In this document: piece by piece, positions 10,201 to 19,543 of the stretch | Layout of the letters: each line of letters starts with the position of its first letter | How positions within the stretch are numbered: position 1 is the first letter of the stretch | NCBI GenBank assembly: GCA_028823955.1 | Contig: JAPPFE010000016.1 | Location: forward strand, 76,497 to 140,496 | Direction of reading: 5' to 3' | DNA length: 64,000 nt | From: Candidatus Dadabacteria bacterium | GTDB lineage: Bacteria; Desulfobacterota_D; UBA1144; Nemesobacterales; Nemesobacteraceae | The notes under the pieces: generated by a model | What the model saw: only the letters and a program-made list of their open reading frames with translations | The model's database searches: none | What the model was told of the DNA's origin: nothing | Position numbers and translations under genes: made by a program

Positions 10201-10860
10201 TCAGGGAAAAGTCTCCATTTTTGCCCCCTTCGGTTTTTTGAAACTGAAAAACGAATCGGCAATGCCGAGGTTAACTTCCGGGGTACCCAGTTTTATGACC
10301 GTAATGTTTCCGAAGATATCGCCGATTATGATTTCTCTTAGCATGTAGGTCTTGGGGTCGACTGCTATCGTTACCTGCTTTGACTGCTCCCGGTTTTTCT
10401 GTTTCAGGTCAAGGAGGACATTCCCCCGCTCGTCCGCGCTTCCGGCAGCCGGTCGGACATCGAAAAGGCGGTCAAGATCCTCCAGTATGGAAATGATGGT
10501 ATAGGAACCGAGAGAGTCTGCCCAGACGCTTTCAATTTCCATCTCGGTTGCCTGGTTCTCCCGGCTGTCGAAATACCAGACCTTCTTTCCGTCAGAAACA
10601 ATCGTATCTTTCCATGGCTCTTCGTACTGCCACTTCATCATCCCGGGTTTTTTGAACCACACCTTGCCCGAGGAAGCGATTTTCTCATCGAGGTCCTTTA
10701 TCCGGGTCACCTGGGTGAATGGAGAGCTGAGGTCGTTTATCGAAGCGTATTTTTTCTGGATGCCGCTTACAACAGTGCTTGGGTCCTGGGTCCTCGCGGG
10801 CTGCGCGGTAAAAAGAAGGGAGGTGGCGAAAAGCGCTGCCGCAAGCGCGATTTTTCTCAA
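10201..10860 (-). CDS. lolA: Outer-membrane lipoprotein carrier protein LolA
   Basis: Signal peptide plus FTQVTRIKDLDEKIASSGKVWFKKPGMMKWQYEEP and later LolA motifs. Confidence 0.92.
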   Translation of the reverse strand: MRKIALAAALFATSLLFTAQPARTQDPSTVVSGIQKKYASINDLSSPFTQVTRIKDLDEKIASSGKVWFKKPGMMKWQYEEPWKDTIVSDGKKVWYFDSRENQATEMEIESVWADSLGSYTIISILEDLDRLFDVRPAAGSADERGNVLLDLKQKNREQSKQVTIAVDPKTYMLREIIIGDIFGNITVIKLGTPEVNLGIADSFFSFKKPKGAKMETFP

Positions 10861-13055
10861 TCCGAGTTTCCCCTGTCCGCTTTAATCATGTTCACGTAGA
10901 CTTCTCTCGGTTTGCCGGCGGCTCCCTGAGGACCTATAAGACCTTCTTTTTCCATTGTCTCAACGATCCTGGCCGCGCGGTTATATCCTATCTTGAGCCT
11001 TCTCTGTATCATGGAGATGGATGCCTGTCCCGTTTCGGCTATTATGCCGAGCGCGGTTTCGTAGAGCTCGTCTTTTTCGTCTTCGCTGACTCCCGCGCTC
11101 TCATCGTCCGGGTCGTCTTTTGTTATCTCTTCTATGTAGACCGGGTCTGCCTGGGACCTTAGAAAATCCGTTACCCGTTTTCTTTCATCGTCGGATATAA
11201 GCGCGCCCTGCAGTCTTAAGAGGTTGCTCCCACCGGATGCGAGAAAAAGCATGTCTCCCTTTCCGAGCAGGGTCTCAGCTCCCCCGGTGTCAAGAATGAT
11301 TCTTGAATCCACTTTTGAAGATACGAGAAAGGATATGCGCGCCGGGAAGTTAGCCTTTATGAGTCCCGCCACCACGTCCGCCGAGGGGCGCTGTGTGGAG
11401 ACTATTATATGAATTCCCGCCGCCCTGGCTTTCTGCGCGAGCCTTATTATCGAGTCCTTGACATCGCTCGGGGAGACCATCATCAGGTCGGCGAGCTCGT
11501 CTATGATAACGACTATGTAGGGAAGCCACCTGAGCTGTTTTTCCTCGATTTCAAGCGCTTCAAGCTTCCTGTTATAGCTGTCTATGTCCCTTACCCCTTC
11601 CTCGGAGAGCATCCTGTATCTGGAATCCATTTCCCCGACCAGCCACTTAAGGGCGGCCACGGCTTTTTTCGATTCGGTTACCACCGGGTGGAGCAGGTGG
11701 GGAATGTCTTCGTATATGGAGAGCTCGAGCATCTTCGGATCTATCATTATCATCTTGAGCTCATAAGGGGTCGCCCTGTAGAGCAGGCTTGTGATTGCGG
11801 CGTTTAGGAGCACGCTTTTGCCCGAACCCGTAGTTCCGGCGATCATAAGGTGCGGGGCGGTCTGAAGGTCCATGTAGCGCGGTTTTCCGGATATGTCTTT
11901 TCCGAGGGCGATGGTGAGCATCGATTTTTTCTCCATGAACGAACTGCTCTCGAAAAGTTCCCGCAGCACCACTATCTCCCTGCTTTCGTTCGGCACCTCT
12001 ATTCCGACCACGTCCTTTCCCGGTATGGGGGCTATGATTCTTATGCTCAGCGCCTTAAGACCCATTGCCAGATCACCTTCAAGGGACGATATTTTGTTTA
12101 TTTTTATTCCCGGGGCGGGCTTGTATTCAAACATCGTGATAACCGGGCCGGGACGTATTTCCATGATCTTTCCGGTTACTCCGAAGTCCGCAAGCTTTTC
12201 CTCGATCAATGTGGCCTTCCGGTACATGGCCTCCTTGTCTATCTCTACCGACGTGTCGATTTTCGGGTCAAGCAGATCAATTGAGGGGAGGGAGAAGTCA
12301 AGCCATTTGCTCTCGGGCGCGGCAGGGGACGGCTCGTCTTTCTTGTCGGGTGCGGGAGGAGTGAAGACTATCTGTGGTTCCGTGTCGGCTTGTTGCTTGT
12401 GTTCTGTGGCCGTGGTTTTTGCCGCCCTGGGGGTCGCCTTTGGTGCGTCTTGCTTCTTTTTTCCTCGGGTGCCCCTTCGTGCGGCAGCGCGTCTCAGCGC
12501 ACCGATCGGTGCAGAAATTCCTTTTAACACACCTGAGAAGAGAAGGCGGATGATTTTCACTACGGTGGCGATCTTGGTTTCCGTTGCTATTATCACGGAG
12601 ACGAATATGACGATTATGGCGATAATGTATGTTCCAAAGGTCCCCAGGATGTTTTGCGCGAATTCCCTGGAGATCGCAAGACCCAACCATCCCCCGGCCG
12701 GCGAGTATCCCAGAAGGGAGCTTTTTCCGTAAACAAGCCCCAGCAGGGTGGTCGAGGAGAGAAGGAAAATAATCGTGGAGAAAAGCTTCCAGTATATTTT
12801 CTGGGCGGGCCGCTTTCTCAGGATCACATAAGACGCGTAGAACATCAACACGGGAAATACGAAGGAAAGCGTCCCGAAGGAGCTTCCAAGGGAGTGCGAC
12901 ACGTAAAGGCCAGTGCCTCCCATTGCGCCTTTTACGTCGATTTCAAGAAGGTTGCTGAAAGCCAGAAGACTTACGAAGGTAAATACGCCGAGGGCGAAGA
13001 AAAAAACCGCCATCACATCTACAAATACGCCTTGAGTGTCCTTGCCTTTCTCCAT
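10857..13055 (-). CDS. ftsK: DNA translocase FtsK/SpoIIIE
   Basis: N-terminal TM segments, GTTGSGKSV Walker A, STQRPSADVVAGLIKANFPARI, C-terminal gamma winged helix. Confidence 0.96.
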   Translation of the reverse strand: MEKGKDTQGVFVDVMAVFFFALGVFTFVSLLAFSNLLEIDVKGAMGGTGLYVSHSLGSSFGTLSFVFPVLMFYASYVILRKRPAQKIYWKLFSTIIFLLSSTTLLGLVYGKSSLLGYSPAGGWLGLAISREFAQNILGTFGTYIIAIIVIFVSVIIATETKIATVVKIIRLLFSGVLKGISAPIGALRRAAARRGTRGKKKQDAPKATPRAAKTTATEHKQQADTEPQIVFTPPAPDKKDEPSPAAPESKWLDFSLPSIDLLDPKIDTSVEIDKEAMYRKATLIEEKLADFGVTGKIMEIRPGPVITMFEYKPAPGIKINKISSLEGDLAMGLKALSIRIIAPIPGKDVVGIEVPNESREIVVLRELFESSSFMEKKSMLTIALGKDISGKPRYMDLQTAPHLMIAGTTGSGKSVLLNAAITSLLYRATPYELKMIMIDPKMLELSIYEDIPHLLHPVVTESKKAVAALKWLVGEMDSRYRMLSEEGVRDIDSYNRKLEALEIEEKQLRWLPYIVVIIDELADLMMVSPSDVKDSIIRLAQKARAAGIHIIVSTQRPSADVVAGLIKANFPARISFLVSSKVDSRIILDTGGAETLLGKGDMLFLASGGSNLLRLQGALISDDERKRVTDFLRSQADPVYIEEITKDDPDDESAGVSEDEKDELYETALGIIAETGQASISMIQRRLKIGYNRAARIVETMEKEGLIGPQGAAGKPREVYVNMIKADRGNSD

Positions 13056-13114
13056 TTCCTAAATTCTGAAATAAAAATCCTCCCCGCTCGGGCGAAATAA
13101 AACCCCCTTGCAGT

Positions 13115-14572
13115 CTAAAACGCGATTGCGGCGAGAAGAGTGTTTGAGGCCTGAGCTGCTAGATCCCATGACAAGAAAGGAAATATACCGAAAAAAACCG
13201 TGACTGCGGTAAGCACCGCAATTGTAGCCCCCGAAAGCGGTTTGTTTGCGCTTGCCCCGTAACTGTCTTCCCTCATAAACGCGTAGACGAGCACCTTGAG
13301 GTAGTAGTACGCGGAGATTACGCTTGCTATTATTCCTATTACTGCAAGCGGCGTCAGATTGGCGTCGACTGCAGCTAAAAACACCCTGTATTTCCCGAAA
13401 AATCCTATAGTCGGCGGAATTCCCGCAAGCGAGAACATAAATACTCCAAGCGCGAGCGATGCCGCCGGTTTTCTGCTCCAGAGTCCCGATATCCTCTCGA
13501 AAGTGTCACAATCGTCTCCCTCCCTGCTCGCGTAGGCGAGGATTCCGAAAGCTCCGAGGTTCATAAAAGTATAGGCAAACAGATAATAAAGAACGCTCCC
13601 GCTTCCGACCGAAGAGTCTGAGAAAACTGCCGCTACCCCGACGAGGGCGTATCCAGCGTGTGCCACACTTGAGTAGGCAAGCATTCTCTTCACGCTTTTT
13701 TGATATATGGCGGCTATATTTCCCACTACCATGGTCAGCACTGCCGCAATCTGCACCGCGGCCGTCATGTAGTTTTCAAATCCCGGAGCGGAGCCGAGAA
13801 ATATTCTCAGCAGCAGCACAAAAGCCGCCGCTTTTACCGCAACGGACATGTATCCCGTAACCGTGAGGGGAGCTCCGTCGTAGATATCGGGCACCCACTG
13901 GTGAAGCGGCACGGCTCCTATCTTGAAAATAACTCCCACTGCCACAAAGGCGGCTCCGCAGACATACATCGGCAGATTCCCCGGACTTTTTAGAATTTCC
14001 TCCAGAAAAGTGGAACCGGTAGCCCCGTAGAGAAGGGCGATTCCAAAAAGCAGCACCGCGGAAGAGAAGCCTCCCAGAACAAGGTATTTTACGCCTGATT
14101 CTGTAGAGTCGAGGGATTTGCTTCTGAATCCCGAGAGTATGTAGACGGCGATTGACATGATTTCGAATCCCACAAAAAGCGTCATGAGTTCGACCGAGGA
14201 GGCGAGAACCATCATCCCGCTCGTGCAGAAAAGCACAAGCGCGTAGAACTCCTCAAGCCATTGCGTGCGTCCCTCGAGGTGATCTTTTGAAAACAGGATA
14301 GTCGCAAGCGCCGCCAGAAGAAAAAGGGAGTTGAAATAGGCGGAGAAGGAATCGATTACCAGCGCGCCGGAGAACGCGGAACTTTCGCCGGAGAACCTGG
14401 AGAAGTTAAGGATGAGGGAGAGCACGGTTCCTGAGATCGCGAGGAGAAAAAGCGACCCCGTCCATCTTTTTTTCAGAATCGGGGCGCAGATGAGTATGAG
14501 CATGGCGGCGAGTATGAGTACGCACTCGGGAAGGATAGCCAGCGTGCTTTCAAACAGAACCTGCATATTCAT
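13115..14572 (-). CDS. nuoN: NADH-quinone oxidoreductase subunit N
   Basis: Multi-TM; GFRSKSLDSTESGVKYLVLGGFSSA, HQWVPDIYDGAPLTVTGYMSV. Confidence 0.95.
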   Translation of the reverse strand: MNMQVLFESTLAILPECVLILAAMLILICAPILKKRWTGSLFLLAISGTVLSLILNFSRFSGESSAFSGALVIDSFSAYFNSLFLLAALATILFSKDHLEGRTQWLEEFYALVLFCTSGMMVLASSVELMTLFVGFEIMSIAVYILSGFRSKSLDSTESGVKYLVLGGFSSAVLLFGIALLYGATGSTFLEEILKSPGNLPMYVCGAAFVAVGVIFKIGAVPLHQWVPDIYDGAPLTVTGYMSVAVKAAAFVLLLRIFLGSAPGFENYMTAAVQIAAVLTMVVGNIAAIYQKSVKRMLAYSSVAHAGYALVGVAAVFSDSSVGSGSVLYYLFAYTFMNLGAFGILAYASREGDDCDTFERISGLWSRKPAASLALGVFMFSLAGIPPTIGFFGKYRVFLAAVDANLTPLAVIGIIASVISAYYYLKVLVYAFMREDSYGASANKPLSGATIAVLTAVTVFFGIFPFLSWDLAAQASNTLLAAIAF

Positions 14573-14632
14573 AGTCGCGTCTCTCCCGGCATATGCAGCC
14601 TTCTCCGGGTCTCGGTTGTCTTTTTCATTACA

Positions 14633-15100
14633 TCAGTCGGGGTCTTTAAGCACTTCGAACTTTCTTTCTTCGAACTGAAAATCTTGCTCGTCAATGTACC
14701 ATACTCTCGCGTCGGCGAGTTTCCCGCGGTTTACCGAGAAAATTATATACGCCCATCCGGGCGATGCCACCTGCCTGTCCGTCTCTGAAGGTACCGAAGG
14801 GTGGTCCGGGTGCGAGTGGTATATGCCGAGAATCTCAAGACCGTTCTCCCTCGCCCACGAGTCTGCCTCTATGTAGGAACGCGGATCAAGCTCGTAACGG
14901 TCCTTTAACCGCTTGCTGTCAATGTCTGCTGTTTCCTTAAACGCTGTTTCGGATTTGTCGTCAGCGACCAGATTGGCGCATTTGCGAAAGTGGGTGACGG
15001 TATCTTCTTTCCCGATCATTACTCCGCACACCTCGTAAGGGTAACCGGATTCTGCGTCCCGTGTCATGCCCAGATAGGCCGATCTGTATATCTTTACCAC
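14633..15100 (-). CDS. JAMM/MPN+ metallopeptidase (M67, Mec-like)
   Basis: PYEVCGVMIG ... GIYHSHPDHPSVPSETDRQ (HxHx10D). Confidence 0.9.
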   Translation of the reverse strand: MVKIYRSAYLGMTRDAESGYPYEVCGVMIGKEDTVTHFRKCANLVADDKSETAFKETADIDSKRLKDRYELDPRSYIEADSWARENGLEILGIYHSHPDHPSVPSETDRQVASPGWAYIIFSVNRGKLADARVWYIDEQDFQFEERKFEVLKDPD

Positions 15101-16035
15101 CAGAGTCCTTCGCTCAGGTACCTTCTGCCCGAGTCGGGAAGAATCGTCACGAGCACTCCTTCTTTCAGTTTTTTCGCGTACTCAAGCGTTACGCAGACCG
15201 CGGCTCCTCCCGAGTGACCTACGAATATTCCCTCGGTATCCATCAGCCGCTCCATCATTTCATACGCTTTCTCAGTCGAGATAAAGACAGTTTCGTCGGC
15301 CGCTTCCTCGTCGTATATGCCCGGAACTATTGAAGTGGGCATATGTTTCATGCCCTCAAGTCCGTGAAGACTCTCTTCTGGCTGAATCGCGATTATCTTT
15401 ATATCGGGGTTGTATTCTTTAAGCCTTTTCCCGGTCCCCATGAAAGTCCCCGATGTGCCGAGTCCCGCAAGAAAATGGGTCACGGCACCCTTTGTCTGCT
15501 CCCAGATCTCGGGCGCAGTCGTCTCGTAGTGAGCCAGGAGGTTGTTAATATTGTTGTACTGATCCGGCATGAAATATTTCTCGGGATTATCCGCTTTCAG
15601 CTTGTGAGCAATTCTTATCGCTCCGTCGGAACCTTCAAGGGGGTTTGAGAAGGTTATTTTCGCTCCGTAGGCCTCGATCGCTTTTTTTCTCTCGGTGTTT
15701 ACGTTCTCAGGCGTTACGATTTCAACCTCGTACCCCAGTGCGGCCCCCAGCATCGCGTACGCGATTGCTGTATTCCCGGAAGAGGAGTCCATAATGACCT
15801 TGTCTTTTGTGAGCTCGCCGGAGCGGATGGCTTCTAGGATCATTCTGCGGGCGGGGCGGTCTTTTATTGAACCTCCCGGGTTAAACCACTCGGCCTTTGC
15901 GTAAATACTGACTCCGGGAGAGCATTCCTTTGCCGTCTCGGAAAGTTCCAAAAGGGGGGTGTTGCCTATAAGGTCAACCACCGATTCGACTCTTGAACCT
16001 CCGGCAGCGGAGGTTCCGGGTTCGGATCTATACAT
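15094..16035 (-). CDS. cysM: Cysteine synthase (CysM-like, PLP)
   Basis: IGNTPLLELS, GGSIKDRPA, SSSGNTAIAYA, GTSGTFMGTGKRLKE. Confidence 0.93.
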   Translation of the reverse strand: MYRSEPGTSAAGGSRVESVVDLIGNTPLLELSETAKECSPGVSIYAKAEWFNPGGSIKDRPARRMILEAIRSGELTKDKVIMDSSSGNTAIAYAMLGAALGYEVEIVTPENVNTERKKAIEAYGAKITFSNPLEGSDGAIRIAHKLKADNPEKYFMPDQYNNINNLLAHYETTAPEIWEQTKGAVTHFLAGLGTSGTFMGTGKRLKEYNPDIKIIAIQPEESLHGLEGMKHMPTSIVPGIYDEEAADETVFISTEKAYEMMERLMDTEGIFVGHSGGAAVCVTLEYAKKLKEGVLVTILPDSGRRYLSEGLWW

Positions 16036-16274
16036 TAGCAGCGCTCGATGATTACCTTGTGGTAGCGGCCTTCTTCTTTCTCTATGGAGAGAACCCTGTG
16101 ACCTTCCTGTTCCACGCTTCTCGGGAGATTGGAGAGAGGTTCTCCTTCGCAGAGCCTTACTTCAAGGACTTCCCCGCGTTCCATCTGCTCAAGCTTGAGC
16201 TTGGTTTTAACAAACGTCATCGGACAGATGTAGTCAGTTATGTCTATTTTTTCCTTGCTCTGCGTGTTGTCCAT
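16035..16274 (-). CDS. tusA: TusA-family sulfurtransferase/sulfur carrier
   Basis: DYICPMTFVKTKLKLEQMERGEVLEV; overlaps cysM. Confidence 0.87.
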   Translation of the reverse strand: MDNTQSKEKIDITDYICPMTFVKTKLKLEQMERGEVLEVRLCEGEPLSNLPRSVEQEGHRVLSIEKEEGRYHKVIIERC

Positions 16275-16329
16275 TTTAAACTCTCGTGCGCGCGATTTCC
16301 CGTTAAGACTAACACAGTATGTGTTTTAC

Positions 16330-17043
16330 TCAAATGGCTTTTCCGTTGGCATTGCGGGATTCTATCCACGATATCACGGATTCAAACATCTTTCTGCCGT
16401 CCTCTGAGCCCAGCAGGCTCTCGAAACTGCGCTCGGGGTGAGGCATCATCCCGAGTACATTGCCACGGCTGTTGGCGATTCCCGCTATGTTGTCCTCTGC
16501 GCCGCTTGGATTCGCTTCGGCACTGAGCTCTCCTCCTTCCCCGCAGTAGCGCAGAACTATTCTCCGTTCCCGGGTATCGTCCCCGTCCGGGGGCAGGACG
16601 AAATTGCCTTGCGCGTTTGCGACCGGCAGTTTCAGCACTTCTCCCTTGCGGAGAAGGCAGGTAAAGGGCGTATCGGTATCCTCGACCCTTACGTTTGTCC
16701 ATCTGCAGACGAATTTCAGTGAGGAGTTGTGTATAAATGCCCCGGGAAGAAGTCCCGATTCAACAAGAATCTGAAACCCGTTGCATATCCCTATTACCGG
16801 GACTCCGCTTGCGGCAAGTTCCCTGAGAGGGCTTACCACCGGAGAGAACTGCGATATAGCTCCCGCGCGAAGATAATCTCCGTAGGAAAACCCCCCTGGT
16901 ATTACGATGCAGTCTATTCCCTCGAGGGAAGTTTCCTCGTGCCATATAAGTTCGCAGGGCCGACCCAGGATTTTTTTTATGGCGTGATAGCAGTCGTGGT
17001 CGCAGTTGGACCCCGGAAAGAACAGAACTCCGAAACTTGGCAT
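16330..17043 (-). CDS. purQ: Phosphoribosylformylglycinamidine synthase subunit PurQ
   Basis: FPGSNCDHDC, GGFSYGDYLRAGAI, GICNGFQIL, MMPHPER. Confidence 0.95.
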   Translation of the reverse strand: MPSFGVLFFPGSNCDHDCYHAIKKILGRPCELIWHEETSLEGIDCIVIPGGFSYGDYLRAGAISQFSPVVSPLRELAASGVPVIGICNGFQILVESGLLPGAFIHNSSLKFVCRWTNVRVEDTDTPFTCLLRKGEVLKLPVANAQGNFVLPPDGDDTRERRIVLRYCGEGGELSAEANPSGAEDNIAGIANSRGNVLGMMPHPERSFESLLGSEDGRKMFESVISWIESRNANGKAI

Positions 17044-17297
17044 TATTTTTCCGCTACCTCTACCGAAGAATCTTCGATTACCGGGTTGGAAAGGAGTTTC
17101 CGGCACATCTCGTCCGCTTTGCGGCTTACTTCCTCGGCGGATTCGCCCTCCATGGTGAGCTCCACGACTTTGCCTACCCTTGCGTCTGAGACCCCGCTGA
17201 ATCCGAGACCGGAAAGAGCGTTAAGCACCGCCTTGCCCTGGGGGTCGAGCACCACGGGCTTGAGCTTAACCTCTATTTTCACAGAAAACTGTTTCAT
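17043..17297 (-). CDS. purS: Phosphoribosylformylglycinamidine synthase subunit PurS
   Basis: Small PurS-like protein immediately upstream of purQ (DPQGKAVLNALSGLGF). Confidence 0.92.
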   Translation of the reverse strand: MKQFSVKIEVKLKPVVLDPQGKAVLNALSGLGFSGVSDARVGKVVELTMEGESAEEVSRKADEMCRKLLSNPVIEDSSVEVAEK

Positions 17298-17335
17298 CTC
17301 CTGTTTCCTTGTTCCGGTGTGAATTCTGCGGGATA

Positions 17336-18193
17336 TTACCCGCGCGAGAGCAGTATGCCAATAATTCTCTCAAGCTCCTCGGGAGAATAGTACTCTATTT
17401 CTATTTTTCCTTTTGTCTTGCTGCGGCTTATTCTTACCTTGGTCGAGAATTTCCCGGAAAGCTCTTCTGTAAGTTCTCTGGTGAAGATATCTTCTGCCAC
17501 CTCATTCAAAGCTGGTTCAGCGGGGCGTTCAGTATCTCTGCTTCTCTTTTTTACAAGCGCTTCGGTTCGCCTTACCGTAAGGTCCTTTTTCAGCACTTCT
17601 CCGAGAAGGGAATTCATTTCCTCGGGGGAGGAGGCGGCTAGAAGCGCTCTTGCGTGCCCTGCGGTTATCGCACCCGAGACAAGCGCTTCCTTAGCTTTAT
17701 CAGAAAGCTTGAGAAGCCTCAACTGGTTCGTGACAACAGAGCGATTTTTCCCCGTTTTCTTGGCTATATCGTCATGGGTAAGCCCGAAACGCTCCGAGAG
17801 CTTTTCATAAGCCTCAGCCTCTTCAATGGGATTTAAGTCCTCTCTTTGTATGTTTTCTATTAATGTCAGCTCCGCTACGTCCTGATCGGTAGCGGTTCTT
17901 ATCACTACGGGGAGCTTTTCGAGTTTGGCAATTCTTGCCGCTCTCCATCTGCGTTCCCCGGCCACTATTTCAAAACCGCCGTCTGTCTTCCTGACGATAA
18001 GAGGCTGTATGACCCCGTTTTCCTTTATAGACTCTGCGAGTTCCTCGAGCGCACCCTGTTCAAACTGCTTTCTCGGCTGCGAGGGATTCGGCTTAAGCAG
18101 GTCCGTGCTTACCATCTGGTACCCGGTGGATTCCGTTTCCAGATTCTTCGGAATAAGGGAGTCAAGTCCTCTTCCCAGGCTTTGTCTTTTCAC
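17336..18193 (-). CDS. parB: Chromosome partitioning protein ParB
   Basis: LGRGLDSLIP, NPSQPRKQF, GERRWRAARIA, HTH. Confidence 0.95.
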   Translation of the reverse strand: MKRQSLGRGLDSLIPKNLETESTGYQMVSTDLLKPNPSQPRKQFEQGALEELAESIKENGVIQPLIVRKTDGGFEIVAGERRWRAARIAKLEKLPVVIRTATDQDVAELTLIENIQREDLNPIEEAEAYEKLSERFGLTHDDIAKKTGKNRSVVTNQLRLLKLSDKAKEALVSGAITAGHARALLAASSPEEMNSLLGEVLKKDLTVRRTEALVKKRSRDTERPAEPALNEVAEDIFTRELTEELSGKFSTKVRISRSKTKGKIEIEYYSPEELERIIGILLSRG

Positions 18194-18194
18194 G

Positions 18195-18980
18195 TCAGTT
18201 AACCTCCGCTCTGCTTATTATTTCATTTGCGAGTTTCATGTAGTTCTGCGCTCCGCTCGACTTGATTTCATAAAGCAGAAGCGGCTTTCCGTGGCTTGGC
18301 GCTTCGGCGAGCTTAACGTTTCTGCTTATTACGGTGTCGAAGGTCTTTTCGCCGAAGTGATTCCTTACGTCCTCGGCCACAGAGTGACATATGTTATTGC
18401 GGGAATCGAACATGGTCAGAAGATAGCCTTCCACCTCGAGTGAAGGATTGAGTCTCTGCTTGGCGAGCGATATGGTTGTCTGCAGCTGGCCTATTCCTTC
18501 AAGAGCGTAGTATTCGCACTGAACGGGTATTAGCACCCGGTCGGCCGCGGCGAGCGCGTTTATGGTGAGCAGGCTTAGAGACGGAGGGGCGTCTATGAAT
18601 ATGTAATCGTACTCAGCCTTTATCTCGTCGATAACCTTTTTAAGACGGTATTCTCTGCTTTCTGTCTCTATGAGGTGTATCTCCGCCCCGGTGAGTTCGT
18701 GATTCGCCGGACATAGGTGCAGGTAACCGTTTAGAAGCTCAGGATAGACGTCAATTACGGTGTCTGTGAGCTTTACTTCTCCCAGTATGACGCTGCAGAT
18801 GTTTTTCGAATTAACCGATTCCTTATCAATGCCGAGCCCCCCGGTGGCGTTTCCCTGGGAATCAAGATCTATGAGAAGCGTTCGGCGGTTTGCCACTGCC
18901 AGAGAGGCCGAAAGGTTGACTGCGGTTGTGGTTTTACCGACTCCCCCTTTCTGATTTACCACGCATATTACTTTTGACAT
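18195..18980 (-). CDS. parA: Chromosome partitioning ATPase ParA/Soj
   Basis: NQKGGVGKTTTAVNLSASLA deviant Walker A, DLDSQGNATGGLG. Confidence 0.96.
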   Translation of the reverse strand: MSKVICVVNQKGGVGKTTTAVNLSASLAVANRRTLLIDLDSQGNATGGLGIDKESVNSKNICSVILGEVKLTDTVIDVYPELLNGYLHLCPANHELTGAEIHLIETESREYRLKKVIDEIKAEYDYIFIDAPPSLSLLTINALAAADRVLIPVQCEYYALEGIGQLQTTISLAKQRLNPSLEVEGYLLTMFDSRNNICHSVAEDVRNHFGEKTFDTVISRNVKLAEAPSHGKPLLLYEIKSSGAQNYMKLANEIISRAEVN

Positions 18981-19076
18981 TTGCCTGTAAAAAAATGATA
19001 AACTTGGCGATGTTATCAGTCAAATGAGTCTTGCTTAAGATACGCCCCCGAGGGCGGGATTCCCGGAGAGTTAACC

Positions 19077-19532
19077 TTGATAAACAGGATATGCGTTGTT
19101 TTTTCGACTTTTTTCGGGCTGGGATTCGCTCCCGGGGCCCCGGGAACGGTTGGGACCCTTGGAGCGGTCGGGGTCGTGTACCTGCTAAGCCTCGCAGGCG
19201 GCGTGGTTTTTTATTCGATATTCACGCTGGGACTGATCCTTGTCTCTTTTATAGCCGCCGGCCGCTGCGTGCGGATTTTTAAAAGGGAAGACCCGCCCGA
19301 GGTCGTGATTGACGAGGTATGCGGATTTTTAGTGTGCATGCTTTTCATTACCCCGAACCCGCTTAACCTGGCGATCGGCTTTTTTCTGTTCAGGTTCTTC
19401 GATATAGCAAAGCCGTTTCCGATACGGAGAGTCGAGAAGCTCCCGGGGGGTTACGGTATCGTGATGGATGACGTTTTGGCCGGGGTGTACGGCAACCTTT
19501 GCCTTCAGGCGATCATCCTTCTTTCCAGTTAG
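19077..19532 (+). CDS. pgpA: Phosphatidylglycerophosphatase A
   Basis: GLGFAPGAPGTVGTLGAV, DEVCGFLV, FRFFDIAKPFPIRRVE, MDDVLAGVY. Confidence 0.93.
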   Translation: MINRICVVFSTFFGLGFAPGAPGTVGTLGAVGVVYLLSLAGGVVFYSIFTLGLILVSFIAAGRCVRIFKREDPPEVVIDEVCGFLVCMLFITPNPLNLAIGFFLFRFFDIAKPFPIRRVEKLPGGYGIVMDDVLAGVYGNLCLQAIILLSS

Positions 19533-19543
19533 AATTACCCGCG

